From positions 1 to 26,693 of the forward strand of contig CALEVL010000301.1 of the NCBI GenBank assembly GCA_937924675.1: 26,693 nucleotides of DNA, read 5' to 3'. Within the stretch, counting starts at the first letter, position 1. Every line of letters starts with the position of its first letter. The translations under genes and the position numbers were made by a program. Under the pieces are notes generated by a model. That model ran no database searches. It was not told where the DNA came from and was given only the letters and a program-made list of their open reading frames with translations. Positions 7,169-16,097 of the stretch are shown here, piece after piece. The DNA is from an uncultured Ignavibacteria bacterium. GTDB lineage: Bacteria; Bacteroidota; Ignavibacteria; Tepidaquicellales; Tepidaquicellaceae.

Positions 7169-9181
7169 ATGCTCAGGCCAATACTCTTTAGTATAATTTT
7201 CCTCGCCGCAATTGGTTTATTCCTGTATTCTGTCAGGAACTTTCTCTCATATCTGAAGCTTGCAAAGCCAGAAGACAGATCAGGCAACATACCGCAGAGA
7301 CTTTCAAACACTTTCAATATAGCTTTTCTTCAGACAAAACTTCTGCGCAGCAAGCTTGCGGGGATTCTTCATCTTTGTATTTATTGGGGATTTGTGGTAC
7401 TGCTATTTGTTGTTCTCGAGTCAATCATAGAAGGATTCTTTCCGGAATTTTCTTTCGGTTTTCTTGGACCTGTTTACAGTGTACTGACTTTTCTTCAGGA
7501 TTTCTTCGGAGCCCTGGTGCTTGCTACAGTACTTTTTTCCCTTGTCAGAAGATACATTGGAACTCCGCAGCGTTTAAAGGTTGACACTTCATCCAGAAAG
7601 GATGCAAGTTTCATACTTGTTATGATTGCCCTTGTTATGATTACGATGTTCGGTATGAGTGTTGAAAAGATTTTGCTTGGAAGTTCTGAAGGTTACAGGC
7701 CTGTGTCAGCCTACATTGCAGAGTTTTTCAGTGGAGGTTCTCATACATGGTATGAAGTATTTTTTTGGGCGCATATACTCATTGTATTCGCATTTCTTAA
7801 TTATCTGCCTTACTCAAAGCACTTTCATGTTCTGTCTTCTGTCATAAACACTTTTCTGTCAAATTTTAAGATTCCTTATCAGGGCATTGTACTCAAGCCG
7901 ATAAACTTTGAAGATGAGTCTATCACACAATACGGAACAAAAGACTTTACAGATCTGACATGGAAAAATTTGCTTGACGGATACACCTGCACAGAATGCG
8001 GAAGATGCACTTCGGTCTGTCCGGCAAACATCACCGGAAAACTTCTTAATCCCAAGCTTATTGTTACAAAGACCCGGAAGAGAACTATGAATGCGGGTCC
8101 TGCAATGGTAAAGAAGGAAGAAGGCAATCCGGAACTTCAAAAGAATCTAGTCAGCGATTATATAACTCCACAGGAATTGTGGGCTTGCACTACCTGTATG
8201 GCTTGCGTTCAGGAGTGTCCTGTTATGATCGATCATATCACGCCGATAGTTGACATGAGAAGAAATCTTGTTATGATGGAATCCGATTTCCCGCAGGAGA
8301 TGAATACGGTTTTCAGAAATATGGAGAACAATGAATCGCCATGGGCATTTTCGGCAGAGCAAAGAAATGACTGGATAGATGAACTTCAGGAAGAGTTAAG
8401 CAAGGAAGGTTCGCCGGATAGCCTGAAGAAAGTTTCAAGTATCGGATCTGCCGAAGAACTTGATGTTGTTTTCTGGTCAGGATGTGCCGGCGCATTTGAC
8501 AAGAGATACAGAAATGTTACAAAGTCATTTGCACAATTACTCAACAAGGCAGGGGTAAAATATGGAGTTCTGGGCAGTGAAGAAAAATGCACAGGTGATC
8601 CTGCGCGCAGACTTGGAAATGAATTTCTTGCGCAATCACTAATTCAACAGAATGTTGAAACACTCAAAAAATATAAAGTAAAAAAGATAGTCACCGCCTG
8701 TCCTCATTGCATGAACACACTGAAGAATGAGTATAATTCGTTTGGTATTGAGCTTGAGGTTACTCATCATACGGAGTTCATTGAAAGTCTCTTGAATGAG
8801 AAAAAACTGAATCCGGTTAAGAAGATCGAAGAGAAAGTAACGTTTCATGACTCATGCTATCTTGGAAGATATAATGATGTTTATACATCACCAAGAAATT
8901 CTCTGAAAAGCGTTCCGGGTCTTGAGGTTGTTGAGATGAAAAGGTCAGGTGACAGGGGCTTGTGTTGCGGAGCAGGAGGAGGAAGAATGTTCCTCGAAGA
9001 AACAGAAGGAAAGAGAGTTAATATTGAAAGAACTGAGGAAGCATTGGGAACAGGCGCAAAGACCATTGCATCGGCTTGTCCGTTTTGCATGACAATGCTG
9101 ACTGACGGAGTAAAAGAGAAGGAGAAATCAGAAGAAGTCAAAGTAAAAGATGTTGCAGAGATAGTTCTTGAAAGCCTGTAA
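7169..9181 (+). CDS. Membrane-anchored Fe-S oxidoreductase (HdrBC/FadF-like)
   Basis: A 670-residue fusion. Residues 1-235 contain about five to six hydrophobic segments resembling the haem-b-binding NarI/HdrE-type membrane domain. Residues 274-284 (CTECGRCTSVCP) and 340-350 (CTTCMACVQECP) are two 4Fe-4S sites of an HdrC-like domain. Residues about 430-670 hold two HdrB-like cysteine-rich domains: the first with EKCTGDPARR and CPHCM, the second with SCYLGRYNDVY, LCCGAGGGRMF and CPFCM. Family members are thought to pass electrons between a soluble partner (often ETF in fatty-acid oxidation) and membrane quinones. No etfAB or acyl-CoA dehydrogenase is next to it here, so the partner is unknown. 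It follows a terminator, so a promoter is expected at 7091-7168; TATCTTTC at 7112-7119 is one base off the TAnnTTTG box. metK follows after 64 bases. Confidence 0.9.
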   Translation: MLRPILFSIIFLAAIGLFLYSVRNFLSYLKLAKPEDRSGNIPQRLSNTFNIAFLQTKLLRSKLAGILHLCIYWGFVVLLFVVLESIIEGFFPEFSFGFLGPVYSVLTFLQDFFGALVLATVLFSLVRRYIGTPQRLKVDTSSRKDASFILVMIALVMITMFGMSVEKILLGSSEGYRPVSAYIAEFFSGGSHTWYEVFFWAHILIVFAFLNYLPYSKHFHVLSSVINTFLSNFKIPYQGIVLKPINFEDESITQYGTKDFTDLTWKNLLDGYTCTECGRCTSVCPANITGKLLNPKLIVTKTRKRTMNAGPAMVKKEEGNPELQKNLVSDYITPQELWACTTCMACVQECPVMIDHITPIVDMRRNLVMMESDFPQEMNTVFRNMENNESPWAFSAEQRNDWIDELQEELSKEGSPDSLKKVSSIGSAEELDVVFWSGCAGAFDKRYRNVTKSFAQLLNKAGVKYGVLGSEEKCTGDPARRLGNEFLAQSLIQQNVETLKKYKVKKIVTACPHCMNTLKNEYNSFGIELEVTHHTEFIESLLNEKKLNPVKKIEEKVTFHDSCYLGRYNDVYTSPRNSLKSVPGLEVVEMKRSGDRGLCCGAGGGRMFLEETEGKRVNIERTEEALGTGAKTIASACPFCMTMLTDGVKEKEKSEEVKVKDVAEIVLESL

Positions 9182-9245
9182 CAGTGTACAGTTTAAATAA
9201 CAGGGAAATACAAACACAAAAATAAATTCAAGGAGAAGAAACCAA

Positions 9246-10391
9246 ATGTCTTACTTTTTCACATCGGAGTCGGTTAGTGAAGGGCATCCGGATAAAATAT
9301 GCGATCAGATATCAGACGCAGTGCTTGATGATATACTGGCTAATGATCCCAACGCAAGAGTTGCATGTGAAACCTTCTGTGCAACAGGTCTTGTATTGGT
9401 TGGCGGAGAGATAACAACAAATCATTTTGTTGATGTTCAGAAATTGGTGAGAAGTGTTGTTGAAGATATAGGCTATACCAAAGGAGATTACAGATTTGAT
9501 TTTCATTCAATCAATGTATTGTCGGCAATTAACAAGCAATCACATGATATTGCCGTGGGAGTTGACAGAGGCGGCGCAGGTGATCAGGGAATGATGTTCG
9601 GCTATGCAACAAATGAAACAAAAGAACTTATGCCTCTGCCGCTTGTACTTGCTCATAAGCTCGTGAAAGAGCTTGCACACTTCAGAAAAAAGAAGCTTGA
9701 ACTGATGCCGTATCTTAGACCTGATTCAAAGTCACAGGTAACCGTAGAATATGATGATAATGGAAAGGCAAAGAGAATTGATGCAATCGTAGTTTCTACT
9801 CAGCATGATCCCGGAGTCAAACAATCGAAGATCAAACAAGATGTCAAAGAATATCTGATTGACAAAGTGATCCCGGCTAATCTGATGGATAAGAAGACAA
9901 AGATCCATGTGAATCCTACAGGTATTTTTGAGATTGGCGGACCGCACGGAGATACGGGACTTACCGGACGAAAGATAATCGTTGATACATACGGCGGCAA
10001 AGCTCCTCACGGCGGTGGCGCATTCTCCGGTAAAGATCCTTCTAAGGTTGACAGAAGCGCAGCTTATGCTGCACGGCATATTGCAAAGAATATTGTTGCT
10101 GCAGGACTTGCTGATGAGTGTATGATCCAAGTGTCATATGCAATTGGAGTTAAAGAGCCAATTTCAGTATATGTCAATACCAACGGAACCGGTAAGATTC
10201 CTGATGCAGAGCTTTCCAAGATCATCAGAAAAGATATTGACCTGACTCCTCAGGGAATCATAAAGAGACTTGATCTGAAGAAACCAATTTACAGAAACAC
10301 TGCTGCTTACGGCCACTTCGGACGCAATGAGAAAGGCTTCACCTGGGAAAAGATCGACCTTGCAGAAAAACTCAAGGCTTCAGTTAAATAG
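9246..10391 (+). CDS. metK: S-adenosylmethionine synthase MetK
   Basis: Makes S-adenosylmethionine from methionine and ATP in the cytoplasm. The 381 residues match the usual length. Visible signatures are SEGHPDKICDQISDAVLD (H14, D16 and K17 contact ATP/Mg), GAGDQGMMFGYA, HDPGVKQ, and GPHGDTGLTGRKIIVDTYGG followed by GGGAFSGKDPSKVDRS. The ATG is preceded by AAGGAG at 9230-9235, one of the better ribosome-binding sites in the window. The 64-base gap to the upstream Fe-S gene is too short for a SAM riboswitch, and I see no riboswitch-like fold, so control by SAM is not evident here. The next gene starts 20 bases downstream. Confidence 0.98.
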   Translation: MSYFFTSESVSEGHPDKICDQISDAVLDDILANDPNARVACETFCATGLVLVGGEITTNHFVDVQKLVRSVVEDIGYTKGDYRFDFHSINVLSAINKQSHDIAVGVDRGGAGDQGMMFGYATNETKELMPLPLVLAHKLVKELAHFRKKKLELMPYLRPDSKSQVTVEYDDNGKAKRIDAIVVSTQHDPGVKQSKIKQDVKEYLIDKVIPANLMDKKTKIHVNPTGIFEIGGPHGDTGLTGRKIIVDTYGGKAPHGGGAFSGKDPSKVDRSAAYAARHIAKNIVAAGLADECMIQVSYAIGVKEPISVYVNTNGTGKIPDAELSKIIRKDIDLTPQGIIKRLDLKKPIYRNTAAYGHFGRNEKGFTWEKIDLAEKLKASVK

Positions 10392-10410
10392 ACATTCACG
10401 AATGATCTGA

Positions 10411-11166
10411 ATGAATGAATTCATTTTCAGCTTTCTACATCCGTTCAGATGCATTGGTTTGTTTTTCAAACATCCGAAGATCATACTCTATTCAATTGTC
10501 CCTATGGTGATCAATCTGATCATCTACGGGACAATTTTTTTTCTTGTTTACAATTGGATAACTGAGTTGACTTCGGGTATCGGGATTCTATCTAATCAGG
10601 AGAATCTCTTATCTGACATTCTTGAATTTCTGATGAGGTTTGCTGCTTTGATTGTTGTGCTTATCATCTGCTATTTTCTGTTCATAATTTTTGGAGGACT
10701 GGTTTCAGCTCCATTCGATGAATTTACATCGAAGTATATTGAGGAAAAGGTCTATGGTGTAAGAAACACCTTGGACTTGCCGCTCATGAAAGAAATTATA
10801 ATGAGCTTAAAGGAAGAGTCTAAGAAGTTGCTCTTCTATTTCTCGGTTATCATTCCTCTATTTGCCATAAATTTTATTCCGATGATCGGAAGCACTGTTT
10901 CACTTGTGGTAGGAACTCCCTTTTCGGCATACTTTAACGCGCTTGATTTTATGGACTATCCGATGAACAGAAGCGGCATGGTATTCAGGCAGAAGTTAGT
11001 GTTACTTAATAAGAGGCCTTCACTAACATTGGGATTCGGAACAATCGCTTTCTTCATGACATTTCTTCCCGTTCTAAATGTCATCATGAAACCACTGCTT
11101 GTGGTAGCCGGAACCAGTCTTTACTATGAAAAGCAATTCGACAAATTAATTGTATCAGCAAAATAA
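10411..11166 (+). CDS. EI24/CysZ-like inner-membrane protein
   Basis: A 251-residue polytopic membrane protein. It starts FLHPFRCIGLFFKHPKIILYSIVP, the typical opening of the EI24 domain, with long hydrophobic segments near residues 25-50, 70-97, 145-172 and 205-235. The central motif FGGLVSAPFDEFTSKYIEEKV fits the family pattern of a short re-entrant or amphipathic segment before a cytoplasmic stretch. CysZ, one characterised member, imports sulfate; most EI24 proteins in Bacteroidota are uncharacterised. It sits between metK and purL with gaps of 19 and 14 bases, so it is probably co-transcribed with them. A sulfur-assimilation link to MetK would be speculation. Confidence 0.8.
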   Translation: MNEFIFSFLHPFRCIGLFFKHPKIILYSIVPMVINLIIYGTIFFLVYNWITELTSGIGILSNQENLLSDILEFLMRFAALIVVLIICYFLFIIFGGLVSAPFDEFTSKYIEEKVYGVRNTLDLPLMKEIIMSLKEESKKLLFYFSVIIPLFAINFIPMIGSTVSLVVGTPFSAYFNALDFMDYPMNRSGMVFRQKLVLLNKRPSLTLGFGTIAFFMTFLPVLNVIMKPLLVVAGTSLYYEKQFDKLIVSAK

Positions 11167-11180
11167 TTTCATTTCAAAAT

Positions 11181-13439
11181 ATGAAAAGTCCTGAAGTTAA
11201 TCTCCAATTGGCACTCGAACACGGTCTCTTAGAATCAGAGTATGAAAGAATACTCAAGATTCTAGGCAGAACTCCAACTTATACAGAGCTTGGAATTTTC
11301 TCCGTTATGTGGAGCGAGCACTGCTCATACAAGAATTCCATACTTGAACTAAAGAAGCTTCCCAGATCAGGAGGCAGATTGCTTGTTGGTGCAGGAGAAG
11401 AGAATGCCGGACTTGTGGATATCGGAGACGGAATGGCAGTTGCATTTAAGATTGAATCACATAATCATCCGTCTGCAGTTGAACCATATCAGGGAGCAGC
11501 AACAGGAGTTGGCGGAATATTGCGTGACATTTTTACAATGGGTGCCCGCCCCGTTGCAGCATTGAACTCCTTACGTTTCGGCCTTATTGACAGCGGCAGA
11601 AAAGAAACAGATCAGAGATCAAAATTTCTCTTCCGTAATGTAGTCAAAGGAATAGGCGGTTATGGAAATTGTTTTGGCGTGCCAACAGTAAGCGGTGAAA
11701 TCTATTTTGACGAATGCTATCATGATAATCCCCTTGTCAATGCAATGGCTGTGGGAATTGTGAAGCACAATGAAACAGCCACAGCAAAAGCTTCCGGAAC
11801 AGGTAATCCCGTATTTATTGTAGGATCATCAACCGGTAAGGATGGAATTCACGGAGCAACATTTGCATCGGAAGAGATATCAGAAGAATCAGAATCAAAG
11901 AGGCCAAATGTTCAGGTAGGAGATCCATTCACGGAGAAGCTTCTGCTTGAAGCGACACTTGAAGCAATTGGCGCAGGAATAGTTGAAGGAATTCAGGACA
12001 TGGGAGCCGCAGGAATTACCTGCTCAACAAGTGAAATGAGCGCAAAGGGAGAGTGCGGCATGAAGATCGATCTTGATAAGGTTCCATTGAGAGACAAAGA
12101 TATGAGCGCCTACGAAATAATGCTTTCTGAATCTCAGGAACGGATGCTCGTTGTCATTAAAAAGGGCTCAGAAGAAAAGGCAGTTGAGATATTTAACAAA
12201 TGGGATCTTAACTGTGTCATGATTGGCGAAGTAATAGATGAGCCAAACATAAAAGTATTTTACAGAGGTGAAGAAGTTGCAAACATTCCGGCATTCGAGC
12301 TTGTGCTTGGAGGCGGTGCGCCGGTTTATGTGCGTGAAAGCAAAGAACCTGAATATATTCAGTCAAAAAGATCGTTCGATTTTTCCCAATTAGAACAGCC
12401 GGAAAATCTTAATCAGATTTTACTTCGTCTCTTGGCTTCGCCAAATATTTCCAGCAAGAAATGGGTATATACTCAATATGATTCACAGGTCGGAACCAAT
12501 ACAATCCACCTGCCCGGAGGTGATGCTTCAGTAATCAGATTAAAGGGAACTGACAAGGGACTTGCCATGAAAGTTGATTGCAACTCCAGATATGTATATT
12601 TGAATCCTTACAGAGGCGGAATGATAGCTGTTTGCGAGAGTGCAAGAAATGTTGCATGCACCGGAGCAACGCCGCTTGCCATTACAAACTGTCTTAACTT
12701 TGGCAATCCCTACAACCCTGAAGTTTACTATCAATTCAGGGAAGCCGTCAGAGGCATTGGCGATGCATGTAAGTTGTTGGAAACTCCTGTAACGGGAGGC
12801 AATGTCAGTTTTTATAACCAGTCAAAGGATTTTGCAGTGTATCCTACTCCAACAATAGGAATGATCGGATTAATTGAGAATTGTGACCATTCCACAACAT
12901 CACACTTTAAAGGAGCCGGTGATACAATCATTTTACTTGGTGAACTCACAAGTGAGATTGGAGGAAGTGAGTATCTTAGCAGAATTCACGGTTTAGTGGA
13001 AGGAGATGCTCCGAATCTAGATCCGGAAAAGGAAAAATGTCTCATCGGAATTTTGTTGAAACTTGCAAGCAGCAAACTAATAAAATCCGCGCACGATATT
13101 TCCGATGGCGGAATAGCAGTTGCGCTTGCCGAGTGTTGCATCACAGGTAATGGAATCAAAACAGGTTGCGAAGTCCGTCTTGATAATGACAACAACCGGC
13201 TTGACTTCATGTTATTTTCCGAATCTCAGAGCTGTGTTATTGTTTCGGCAGATAAAGAGAATGTTGAGGAGATATTGAGCATTTGTAAATCTGAAGGATA
13301 TACTTCAACTGTGATAGGCAAGACCGCACATGGAATTTTCAATATTAATGATGTAATCACGCTTGAGTCAGGAAAACTACATGCATCATATTTCACTTCC
13401 ATTGAAGAACTCATGGAACATCCGTCAGATGCTGAATAA
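11181..13439 (+). CDS. purL: Phosphoribosylformylglycinamidine synthase subunit PurL
   Basis: Catalyses the ATP-dependent step from FGAR to FGAM in purine synthesis, using ammonia supplied by PurQ. The 752-residue size is that of the small PurL working with separate PurS and PurQ, not the about 1300-residue fused enzyme. Motifs: MWSEHCSYKNS (catalytic His region), KIESHNHPSAVEPYQGAATGVGGILRDIFTMGARP, GKDGIHGATFAS, QDMGAAGITCSTSEMSAKG and, in the second half, ATPLAITNCLNFGNP, ETPVTGGNVSFYNQS and SAHDISDGGIAVALAECC. This is the usual duplicated AIRS-like architecture. purQ and purS are not in the window. The gene starts 14 bases after the EI24 gene and ends 44 bases before the acpP promoter box. 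Confidence 0.97.
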   Translation: MKSPEVNLQLALEHGLLESEYERILKILGRTPTYTELGIFSVMWSEHCSYKNSILELKKLPRSGGRLLVGAGEENAGLVDIGDGMAVAFKIESHNHPSAVEPYQGAATGVGGILRDIFTMGARPVAALNSLRFGLIDSGRKETDQRSKFLFRNVVKGIGGYGNCFGVPTVSGEIYFDECYHDNPLVNAMAVGIVKHNETATAKASGTGNPVFIVGSSTGKDGIHGATFASEEISEESESKRPNVQVGDPFTEKLLLEATLEAIGAGIVEGIQDMGAAGITCSTSEMSAKGECGMKIDLDKVPLRDKDMSAYEIMLSESQERMLVVIKKGSEEKAVEIFNKWDLNCVMIGEVIDEPNIKVFYRGEEVANIPAFELVLGGGAPVYVRESKEPEYIQSKRSFDFSQLEQPENLNQILLRLLASPNISSKKWVYTQYDSQVGTNTIHLPGGDASVIRLKGTDKGLAMKVDCNSRYVYLNPYRGGMIAVCESARNVACTGATPLAITNCLNFGNPYNPEVYYQFREAVRGIGDACKLLETPVTGGNVSFYNQSKDFAVYPTPTIGMIGLIENCDHSTTSHFKGAGDTIILLGELTSEIGGSEYLSRIHGLVEGDAPNLDPEKEKCLIGILLKLASSKLIKSAHDISDGGIAVALAECCITGNGIKTGCEVRLDNDNNRLDFMLFSESQSCVIVSADKENVEEILSICKSEGYTSTVIGKTAHGIFNINDVITLESGKLHASYFTSIEELMEHPSDAE

Positions 13440-13459
13440 TAACAATTTAGTTATTGTGC

Positions 13460-13490
13460 TTTAAAAGATTACATCAAATAACTATATTTG
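13460..13490 (+). promoter_or_regulatory. Promoter of acpP-fabF-rnc
   Basis: TATATTTG at 13483-13490 matches the TAnnTTTG -7 box of the Bacteroidota housekeeping sigma factor. A weak upstream box TTTAAA (13460-13465) lies 17 bases before it. Transcription would begin near 13496, giving a short leader of about 28 bases. The same 11-base word TATATTTGCAA is found upstream of porU. Confidence 0.65.
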
Positions 13491-13523
13491 CAAACTAAAT
13501 TTAACCTTAAGGAGAATACATAC

Positions 13524-13769
13524 ATGACACGTGCAGAAATTGAAGCAAAAGTGAGACAAGCAGTAGTAGAAAAATTAGGCATTGAGGAATCAAAAGTAAC
13601 TAATGAAGCATCATTCATCAATGATCTCGGTGCAGATTCACTGGATACAGTTGAGCTTGTTATGAAATTTGAAGAAGAATTTGAGATTAAAATTCCTGAT
13701 CAGGATTCAGAAAAGATCATGAAAGTTGGAGATGCAATTAACTATATAGCCGAAAAAGTTGGTTCATAA
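13524..13769 (+). CDS. acpP: Acyl carrier protein
   Basis: An 81-residue, acidic carrier of fatty-acyl intermediates. GADSLDTVELVMKFEEEFEIKIPD is the signature; S39 receives the 4'-phosphopantetheine. I use the ATG at 13524 (MTRAEIEAKVRQ), which has AAGGAG at 13509-13514. A longer frame beginning at a TTG at 13488 would overlap the promoter box and adds 12 residues foreign to the family. fabF follows after 34 bases and rnc after that, the common acpP-fabF-rnc order. Confidence 0.97.
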   Translation: MTRAEIEAKVRQAVVEKLGIEESKVTNEASFINDLGADSLDTVELVMKFEEEFEIKIPDQDSEKIMKVGDAINYIAEKVGS

Positions 13770-13803
13770 AAAGAACTTCAATTTTCCCCTATCCATTTCC
13801 TAA

Positions 13804-15051
13804 ATGAGAAGACGAGTCGTAGTAACCGGACTTGGAGTTGTCAGTCCTGTAGGATTGAATGTTCCTGACTTCTGGACAAACCTTATTGCCGGCAAGAGCG
13901 GTGTTGCAGACATTACTTATTTTGACACAAGTATGTTCGACACAAAATTTGCCGCTGAGTTAAAGGGGTTTGATCCGTTGAATTTCATGGACAGAAAACT
14001 TTCACAACGAGTTGACCCGTTCACTCAATATGCATTGGCAGCAGCTCAGGAAGCAGTAGCAGATTCCGGAATTGATTTTGAGAAAGTAAACCGCGAGAAA
14101 ATAGGTGTGGTTTACGGCTCAGGAATCGGTGGGATGTGGACATATCATAATCAGCAGAATAATCTGTATAAGAGAGACGGAAATCCGGACAGGATCAGTC
14201 CTTTCTTCATTCCAATGCTTATTGCGGATATAGCAGCAGGCAGGATCTCAATGAAATACGGATTAAAAGGTCCGAACTATGCCACAATCTCAGCTTGCAC
14301 AACATCAGCACATTCAATAGCAGATTCAGTAATGCTTATTGAAAGAGGTGACGCCGATGTTATGGTAACAGGCGGATCTGAAGCTGTTATTTGTCCGATG
14401 GGAGTTGCAGGCTTCAATTCAATGAAAGCATTATCAACAAGAAACGATGCTCCGGAAAAAGCATCGCGGCCATTTGAGAAAAACCGTGACGGATTTGTAA
14501 TGGGTGAAGGCGGCGCAGCTTTAATACTCGAGGAGTTGAACTTTGCCAAAGATCGCGGTGCAAGGATTTACGGTGAGATTGCAGGATTCGGGTTAACTGC
14601 AGATGCCTTTCATATTACAGAACCTGCTCCGGAAGGCGAAGGAGTTGGAAGAGCAATAAAGCTTGCAATAGAGAATGCAGGCCTTAGTGTGAATGAAATC
14701 GATGTCATTAATGCACACGGAACATCAACTCATTACAATGACAAGAATGAATCACTTGCAATCAAGAATGTATTTGGCGATAGTGCTTATAATGTTCCTG
14801 TTCACTCAATCAAATCCATGATTGGACATCTGCTTGGCGCTGCAGGTGCAATAGAAGCAATTGCTTCAATACTCACAATTCGAGACGGAATCATCCCTCC
14901 AACAATTAACTATGAAGAAAAGGACCCCGAATGCGATCTGAATTACGTAGTAAACAATGCTCTCAAGAAAGATGTGAGAACTGTACTTTCAGAGAATTCA
15001 GGTTTTGGCGGTCACAACACTGCCTTGGTTTTTAAGAAATTTGAAGAGTAA
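13804..15051 (+). CDS. fabF: Beta-ketoacyl-ACP synthase II (FabF)
   Basis: Condenses malonyl-ACP with acyl-ACP in fatty-acid elongation, in the cytoplasm. The 415 residues match the family. The Cys-His-His catalytic set is present: C165 in SACTTSAHS, H305 in NAHGTSTHYND and H342 in SMIGHLLGAAGA, nearly the E. coli FabF numbering (163/303/340). The start RRRVVVTGLGVVSPVG and end ENSGFGGHNTALVFKKF are typical. It lies 34 bases after acpP and 28 bases before rnc, in one operon from the promoter at 13483. Confidence 0.98.
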   Translation: MRRRVVVTGLGVVSPVGLNVPDFWTNLIAGKSGVADITYFDTSMFDTKFAAELKGFDPLNFMDRKLSQRVDPFTQYALAAAQEAVADSGIDFEKVNREKIGVVYGSGIGGMWTYHNQQNNLYKRDGNPDRISPFFIPMLIADIAAGRISMKYGLKGPNYATISACTTSAHSIADSVMLIERGDADVMVTGGSEAVICPMGVAGFNSMKALSTRNDAPEKASRPFEKNRDGFVMGEGGAALILEELNFAKDRGARIYGEIAGFGLTADAFHITEPAPEGEGVGRAIKLAIENAGLSVNEIDVINAHGTSTHYNDKNESLAIKNVFGDSAYNVPVHSIKSMIGHLLGAAGAIEAIASILTIRDGIIPPTINYEEKDPECDLNYVVNNALKKDVRTVLSENSGFGGHNTALVFKKFEE

Positions 15052-15079
15052 ATTTAATTAAGGCATCTCTCAACAACAA

Positions 15080-15910
15080 ATGCTCGATATATTCAAGAAG
15101 AAACTTCGAAAGTATTTTCAATTCCGAAAAGGCACGCCTAAAACGGAAATCTCTATAGAGAAGTCCCCGTTTCATTTTGACTTCAATGATTTTCAGCAGT
15201 CTATTCATTACAATATAATCGACAGAAGTTATTTTGTAACGGCTCTTACTCACAGATCTTTTCTAAAGATCAAGAATAACGCACAGAGCCTTGGAATCAT
15301 TTCAAATGAAAGGCTGGAGTTTTTGGGTGACGCCGTTCTTGATCTTGTTGTTGCCGAATATCTTTTCAAAAACTTTCCTTTAAATGAAGAAGGTGATCTT
15401 ACAAAGTTCAGGTCAATTCTAGTTAACAAGAAATTCCTCGCTGAAAGAGCAAAGAATCTCGGATTGCAGAATTATTTGCTGGCATCTTACACCGCTAAAC
15501 GTTCCATAAGCGAAGGATATGATACAATTTTGTCGGATGCTTATGAATCTCTGATAGGCGCTATCTTTATGGATTCGGGATATGAGTCTGCCAAAGAATT
15601 TCTTAACGAAGAGATATTCAAGAAACTTGATGTAAAATGGCTGAATCAGTTTGATGAAAACCACAAGAGCAGATTTTTGGAATATGTTCAGGCACATACT
15701 GACTTCATTCCTGAATATGGAGTAATCAAAGAGGAGGGACCGGAGCACAATAAGCTGTTTACGGTAGAAGTCTTTGTTAACAAGAGAAGTCTTGGGATTG
15801 GTAAAGGAAAATCAAAGAAGCAAGCTGAACAGGAAGCAGCCAAGAATGCAATGAACCATCTTGATATTCTCGAAGGAATGGGACTTACCAAGAAAAAGAC
15901 TGTTGCATAA
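15080..15910 (+). CDS. rnc: Ribonuclease III
   Basis: Cleaves double-stranded RNA in rRNA maturation and mRNA turnover. Of 276 residues, about 45-180 form the catalytic domain: ALTHRSF, then N76ERLEFLGDAVLDLVV (E80 and D84 bind metal), then D153AYESLIGAIFMDSGY (D153 and E156). Residues about 200-268 form the double-stranded RNA-binding domain (LEYVQAHTDFIPEYGV, GKGKSKKQAEQEAAKNAM). The first about 35 residues are a basic extension (FKKKLRKYFQFRKG) longer than in E. coli but usual in Bacteroidota. It is last in the acpP-fabF-rnc operon. No T-tract terminator follows directly; the porU promoter begins 17 bases after the stop. Confidence 0.97.
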   Translation: MLDIFKKKLRKYFQFRKGTPKTEISIEKSPFHFDFNDFQQSIHYNIIDRSYFVTALTHRSFLKIKNNAQSLGIISNERLEFLGDAVLDLVVAEYLFKNFPLNEEGDLTKFRSILVNKKFLAERAKNLGLQNYLLASYTAKRSISEGYDTILSDAYESLIGAIFMDSGYESAKEFLNEEIFKKLDVKWLNQFDENHKSRFLEYVQAHTDFIPEYGVIKEEGPEHNKLFTVEVFVNKRSLGIGKGKSKKQAEQEAAKNAMNHLDILEGMGLTKKKTVA

Positions 15911-15921
15911 ATAAGTTATTT

Positions 15922-15967
15922 TGAACATTGACAAAAGAAGTTACTAACAATATATTTGCAATGTTCA
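15922..15967 (+). promoter_or_regulatory. Strong promoter upstream of porU, bracketed by 9-bp inverted half-sites
   Basis: TTGACA at 15928-15933 and TATATTTG at 15951-15958 are 17 bases apart, fitting both the general -35/-10 pattern and the TAnnTTTG box of Bacteroidota. TGAACATTG (15922-15930) and CAATGTTCA (15959-15967) are exact reverse complements and sit immediately around the core promoter; the left arm shares the TTG of the -35 box. This arrangement fits a regulator-binding operator. Transcription would start near 15964, giving a leader of about 218 bases to porU at 16182. Confidence 0.65.
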
Positions 15968-16050
15968 CAAATCAAACGCGGATTAATATATAAAGACATT
16001 TTTTTACGATTTTTTCAACTAATTGTCTGTATGTATTTTCATTCCGCGCG

Positions 16051-16097
16051 GCCATTTTTAAAAGATAGAAATGTATCTTTCGGAAATGGTCATTTTT
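16051..16097 (+). terminator. Leader hairpin with T-run between the promoter and porU (attenuator or sRNA end)
   Basis: CCATTT (16052-16057) pairs with AAATGG (16084-16089) and AAAGATA (16061-16067) with TATCTTT (16074-16080), around a 6-base loop. The three bases between the helices allow two U-G wobbles and one mismatch, so the helix is almost continuous over 17 positions. TTTTT follows at 16093-16097. It resembles an AT-rich intrinsic terminator, about 85 bases ahead of the porU start and about 130 bases after the predicted transcription start. The 271-base gap holds no convincing gene; a 70-residue frame at 15956-16168 has no ribosome-binding site. Confidence 0.5.

Noticed and set aside
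9182..9245. Possible SAM riboswitch ahead of metK
   Set aside because: Only 64 bases with no paired helices or terminator; the space is too short for known SAM classes used with metK.
13438..13455. AATAAC-n6-GTTATT hairpin overlapping the purL stop
   Set aside because: Short AT-only arms and no T-run; not a convincing terminator.
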